This document shows, piece by piece, positions 60,953 to 64,000 of a stretch of DNA of 64,000 bases. Source of the stretch: CAYXFD01 sp964464175 (GTDB taxonomy: Bacteria; Cloacimonadota; Cloacimonadia; Cloacimonadales; JAJBBL01). Position numbers and translations under genes: made by a program. The stretch's first letter is position 1, and each line of letters begins with the position of its first letter. The DNA lies in NCBI GenBank assembly GCA_964464175.1, contig CAYXFD010000011.1, positions 27,764 through 91,763 on the forward strand, written 5' to 3'. Below the pieces are notes generated by a model, which did not search any database, was not told the DNA's origin, and saw nothing but the letters and a program-made list of their open reading frames with translations.

Positions 60953-62266
60953 GTGGCTTATGTCTTAAAGGGAGGGCTTGCTTGGTTACCGGAAGGTTTC
61001 CGGAAGAGGGATATTCTCCTTGAGGATGGAAAGATAAAGGAGATAGGTGATCAATTAAACATTGCTTATGCGGAAGAGATAGACTGTCGTGATTGTTATC
61101 TGATCCCGGGAGTTATCGATTTTCACGTTCATAACGGAGAACCGGCAGCAAATACTCTGCTAGCGGAAGATGAACGGTTAATCTCACTAACCTGTAAGAG
61201 AGGGGGGGTGACAACAATCGGAACCTTCATAACCGAAACCGAGAGAGAAACTATCGCTGAAATGTTCCCACGCCGAAAAAACAAATTTAAGAATCTTCCC
61301 TTGTCTGTAAACTGGCATCTGACTCCTGTCCGGACAAAAATAAGCAGTTTGAAACAATTCCTGAGAGAGAATTGTGATCTCAAGCTATATACTACCTATA
61401 AAGAGGCAGGGCTTCATTCTTCATATAAAAGAATTGAAGAAATTTTCAGCTATTTGGCAGGGAATACAAACGTCGGTAAAGAGAAGCCGGTTAGAATTCT
61501 CATCCATTGTGAAGATAATGAGATCATAGAAAAGAAAAGGGAAGAGATCCCCTTTAAGTCGGCTTATGACCATGCTCTGAGACGACCGGAGATTGCTGAA
61601 ATAAAAGCTGTTGAAAGAGTGCTTGAGCTTGCCGTGAAATACAATTATCCGGTACATATTGTCCATGTTTCTTCTCCCCGGGCAGCTCTGTTGATCAGGG
61701 AGGCTCAAAAATCCGCACCCATATCCTGTGAAACAGCACCACATTATCTATTGTTGAATGAAGATGTTTTAAGACAAAAAGATGGACACCGCTGGCTTTG
61801 CACTCCTCCGTTGAGAGCCGAAAGATCCCGGGGAGAGATGGTGGAGTTGGCACAAGAGGGTTTGTTCGATATCTATGCTACCGATCATTGTCCATTTACG
61901 GTTTATGATAAGGATAGATATGCTGCTCAGCCGGATAAGGTTCCAATGGGTCTGCCTGGTACCGGAGCCTTGTTACCGATAATGTATGAAGAGCTGGTTA
62001 AGACAGGAAAGATCGGGCTGACCGAACTGATCGAAAGGTTGACTGTTAATCCGGCTAAACTATTGGGAATCTATCCTGAAAAGGGTATAATAAAAGAGGG
62101 TTCCGTGGGTGATCTGTTAATCTTTCAAGAAACCGGAGAGGAAAAACCTATTCAAGCAAGCGTTACTGCTGTTCATAACCCCTGGAAGAACAGAACTACG
62201 TCTCTGTCCATAAAGCAGTTATTCCGGAAGGGAGAACTTTTACCCGGTTTTCAAACCATCTATTAA
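60953..62266 (+). CDS. Dihydroorotase/hydantoinase-family cyclic amidohydrolase
   Basis: The start is GTG 60953 behind GAGGT. The 437-residue amidohydrolase has the HxH metal site in GVIDFHVHNGEP and further ligands in ILIHCEDNE, VHIVHVSSPRAAL and YATDHCPF. The bridging carbamylated Lys is likely the Lys of CDLKLYTTYKEAG. The C-terminal segment NPAKLLGIYPEKGIIKEGSVGDLLIF is typical. Such enzymes open hydantoin, dihydropyrimidine or allantoin rings. In this cluster it would make a ureido acid for YgeY. The product, strictly speaking, is inference. Confidence 0.88.
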   Translation: MAYVLKGGLAWLPEGFRKRDILLEDGKIKEIGDQLNIAYAEEIDCRDCYLIPGVIDFHVHNGEPAANTLLAEDERLISLTCKRGGVTTIGTFITETERETIAEMFPRRKNKFKNLPLSVNWHLTPVRTKISSLKQFLRENCDLKLYTTYKEAGLHSSYKRIEEIFSYLAGNTNVGKEKPVRILIHCEDNEIIEKKREEIPFKSAYDHALRRPEIAEIKAVERVLELAVKYNYPVHIVHVSSPRAALLIREAQKSAPISCETAPHYLLLNEDVLRQKDGHRWLCTPPLRAERSRGEMVELAQEGLFDIYATDHCPFTVYDKDRYAAQPDKVPMGLPGTGALLPIMYEELVKTGKIGLTELIERLTVNPAKLLGIYPEKGIIKEGSVGDLLIFQETGEEKPIQASVTAVHNPWKNRTTSLSIKQLFRKGELLPGFQTIY

Positions 62267-62363
62267 TATTCAGGCAAGCATCAGTTAAATAAAAAAATTG
62301 ACAACAAATGTATCGAATCAATAGTTGGTTAAACATGCACTACCGTAAACCGGAGATGAAGCA

Positions 62364-63479
62364 ATGTTGAAAGAAGCGAACCAGCTAATATCAGAGCAAG
62401 ACTATGCCAGTTTGATGGCTAAGATCGGTAAATTTAACCGGAGCTATCTCAAACAAAACAGTATTGCGACTGATATTTCCAATCAGTGTTTAATTGGTTT
62501 GATCAAAAAAAATGCTGATGCTCATGACACTATGGGGTATATTGAAGAGAATTATTCCGGCATTGTCGAGAGTTATTTCTCAGATTTACGTACCTACAGC
62601 TACCGCTATAGTCTGAGCAGAACAAGACATAACGAAGCTTCTGAAGATATTGCTCAGGAATCGATTATCTCTCTGCTCAAGGCCGAAAACGAAATAGTTT
62701 ATGTCAAACCATGGTTAAGACAGGTAACCACCAGTCTGATCATGGACTATTTTAAACAGCTAAAAAAAGAGAGCCAGATGGTAAAAGCCTTAGAGGCTGA
62801 ATTTGGTTATCTCGATTCTTTACTGAAGACCTCTACTCCGGGAGATCTCTCGGAAGAACTGCTCAATCAAGTCCCGGAGATGGCAACCCATCCTGACTAT
62901 TTAACTCTCAAAGAGATGGAAGGATTTCCTACCCTCAGAGATTATGCAGAAGCTAAAGAGATAACTTATGATGCCGCTAAAAAGAAGTGTCAGGAATTGA
63001 GGCATAATCTTCGTGCTTTCTACCTGAGGATGGTAAATTGGGAAGCAAGTCCGGAAATATTGAGTTTTAATGAAGTCAGGGCAGTACAGAAACTCATTCG
63101 TCAATTGATTCAGCATCCGCAAAGAGGTGAGAAACCGGTTTTACGCAAGAACTCATCATTGATGAGCAGAGAAGAGATCATGAAAGTATTCGAAGGTTTT
63201 GAGACAATCGAGTACTGGGATATTGTGCAGATTGGCGATAAAAAGTACCGTCTGCACATTGCCAGCCGCAGCGAAGAAAAGAGTATCTTGTGTTCTGTTG
63301 TAGTTGTAAATATCTCCGCCAAGGGGAGATTAATGGTAGAATCCTGTAAACGAAACAAGTTAGCAGCGATCTTCAATATTCCCCAAAATGTTGTTATACC
63401 TAAAGAGAAGGGTAAGGTAAATCTCTCTTTCGAGCAGATAAAAGCTCTGCTCGGACCAGAAAATCAAATAAATCTTTAA
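62364..63479 (+). CDS. Sigma-70/ECF-like factor with C-terminal extra domain
   Basis: This 371-residue protein was not matched to a named family, but residues about 55-215 resemble sigma regions 2 and 4: YIEENYSGIVESYFSDLRTYSYRYSLSRTRHNEASEDIAQESIISLLK and VKPWLRQVTTSLIMDYFKQLKKES (region 2), then TLRDYAEAKEITYDAAKKKCQELRHNLRAFY (region 4-like HTH). Residues about 235-371 add a beta-rich domain (KYRLHIASRSEEKSILCSVVVVNISAKGRLMVESCKRNKL) of unknown type, which could sense a ligand or bind an anti-sigma. TTGACA at 62298-62303 lies 66 nt upstream. Confidence 0.6.
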   Translation: MLKEANQLISEQDYASLMAKIGKFNRSYLKQNSIATDISNQCLIGLIKKNADAHDTMGYIEENYSGIVESYFSDLRTYSYRYSLSRTRHNEASEDIAQESIISLLKAENEIVYVKPWLRQVTTSLIMDYFKQLKKESQMVKALEAEFGYLDSLLKTSTPGDLSEELLNQVPEMATHPDYLTLKEMEGFPTLRDYAEAKEITYDAAKKKCQELRHNLRAFYLRMVNWEASPEILSFNEVRAVQKLIRQLIQHPQRGEKPVLRKNSSLMSREEIMKVFEGFETIEYWDIVQIGDKKYRLHIASRSEEKSILCSVVVVNISAKGRLMVESCKRNKLAAIFNIPQNVVIPKEKGKVNLSFEQIKALLGPENQINL

Positions 63480-63483
63480 AAAA

Positions 63484-63508
63484 GTGCGCACCGTCGCACC
63501 CATTTTTT
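63484..63508 (+). terminator. Short hairpin with T-run after the sigma-like gene
   Basis: GTGCG (63484-63488) pairs with CGCAC (63495-63499) around a 6-nt loop and is followed by CCATTTTTT. It sits between the sigma-like gene and the small secreted gene, so it would reduce read-through to that gene. Confidence 0.6.
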
Positions 63509-63547
63509 ACTCCTTATATATAGAAACGTCATTGAAAGGAGTAAAGA

Positions 63548-63760
63548 ATGAAAAAATCAGCATTATTAGCTACCCTGTTTTTAGTACTGTTTGTTGGACT
63601 AAGCAGTACACTAACCGATTACGATACAATTGATCCGTTATCCTTGCCCGAATTTTCCGGTGATCTTTCCGAGGTAGAATACGAGGTTAGATACGAAGAT
63701 TCGAAGGGAGAGTACATCTATATAGAGATCGACGGAAAATTGTACATCTTATATCTCTAA
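63548..63760 (+). CDS. Small secreted acidic protein
   Basis: This 70-residue protein has a good SD (GAAAGGAG at 63536-63543) and an N-terminal signal peptide (MKKSALLATLFLVLFVGLSSTL). The mature part, about 47 residues, is very acidic with repeated Tyr (EVEYEVRYEDSKGEYIYIEIDGK). No family was recognised. It follows the sigma-like gene after a hairpin. It could be a surface or signalling peptide; this is only position-based. Confidence 0.65.
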   Translation: MKKSALLATLFLVLFVGLSSTLTDYDTIDPLSLPEFSGDLSEVEYEVRYEDSKGEYIYIEIDGKLYILYL

Positions 63761-63769
63761 ACACTAATC

Positions 63770-63931
63770 ATGGAACAATCCCAAATCTCTTCATTTCAGG
63801 ATGTAGAATCAAGGAATATAATGCAGGCAGCGTTATATCTAACTCTCACCGGTGAGAGTTATTTGCTGTTTAACACGATTAACTGGCAGGAATATTTCCT
63901 GGAAACCGATGCTAAGCAAAGAATAAACTGA
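63770..63931 (+). CDS. Small hypothetical ORF spanning a perfect palindrome
   Basis: A 53-codon frame from ATG 63770 (MEQSQISSFQDVESRNIMQ) ends at TGA 63929. It starts 9 nt after the small secreted gene and has no SD of its own. A 22-bp perfect palindrome (63840-63861) lies within it. Either a short gene with translational coupling, or a chance frame over a regulatory region. Confidence 0.35.
   Translation: MEQSQISSFQDVESRNIMQAALYLTLTGESYLLFNTINWQEYFLETDAKQRIN
63840..63861. repeat. 22-bp perfect palindrome
   Basis: The arms TAACTCTCACC (63840-63850) and GGTGAGAGTTA (63851-63861) are exact inverse complements without spacer. The form fits a dimeric-protein operator; no T-run follows, so it is not a terminator. 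Confidence 0.75.
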
Positions 63932-64000
63932 TTATCTTCAGTAAAACTTTTCTTTTACAGTTGGGGCTGATTTTCGAGGTACCGACAGCCTTCAAACCCT

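Overview
The window is a gene-dense bacterial chromosome segment (roughly 43% G+C by eye) with many short operons on both strands. The best taxonomic fit is the FCB superphylum, most likely a Cloacimonadota-like fermenter. Two large secreted proteins end in the NYPNPFNP-type C-terminal sorting domain of the type IX/Por secretion system. YfhO-like, DUF6765-like and DUF6588-like proteins and an amino-acid-degrading gene set also point there. This placement is inference from protein families; no rRNA is present.

Layout. 1-8400: FAH-family hydrolase, a seven-repeat FG-GAP/FN3 sorted surface protein, an EamA exporter with an SRPBCC protein, and an APC amino-acid permease fused to a PTS EIIA-type domain. 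8400-13450 (minus strand): metallophosphoesterase, two glycosyltransferases, a PH-like membrane protein and a PHP phosphoesterase. 13700-19300: acyl-AMP ligase, imidazolonepropionase (hutI), nitroreductase, an outer-membrane barrel and a DUF523/DUF1722 protein. 19600-24900: YfhO, RsmI-like and RecG. 25000-28530: a GNAT/ornithine-racemase-like pair behind a structured leader, an FMN reductase and repeat-rich intergenic DNA. 28500-38100: a C10 peptidase with sorting domain, DUF6765 protein, methyltransferase, DUF2179 protein, PepF, small redox-looking membrane and secreted proteins, and an APH(3')-like kinase. 38200-46500: a double-length MutL/GlmL-type protein, a GntR-ABC transporter operon, a barrel-SppA fusion, a strong terminator, a perfect parS palindrome and purE. 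46500-56100: HTH-EIIA regulator, LptE-like lipoprotein, pseudouridine synthase, YchF-like GTPase, FtsK, LolA, ManC, NadC and a coiled-coil/zinc-ribbon protein. 56100-57050: rnpB, initiator tRNA-Met and a long iterated hairpin. 57050-62270: an ssnA-ygeY-ThrC-like-hydantoinase catabolic cluster. 62300-64000: a sigma-factor-like protein with an extra C-terminal domain, followed by tiny secreted and hypothetical ORFs.

How it works together. HutI, the racemase-like protein, the MutL-type protein, the APC permease and the ssnA/ygeY cluster suggest a life based on amino-acid and N-heterocycle fermentation. Secreted C10 peptidase and cytosolic PepF would supply peptides. The LptE, LolA, SppA and barrel genes show a diderm envelope. 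The parS site together with ftsK suggests the window lies on the origin side of the chromosome. The most unusual items are the iterated hairpins, the palindrome in rnpB P12, the EIIA fusions, the barrel-SppA fusion and the terminal sigma-like locus.
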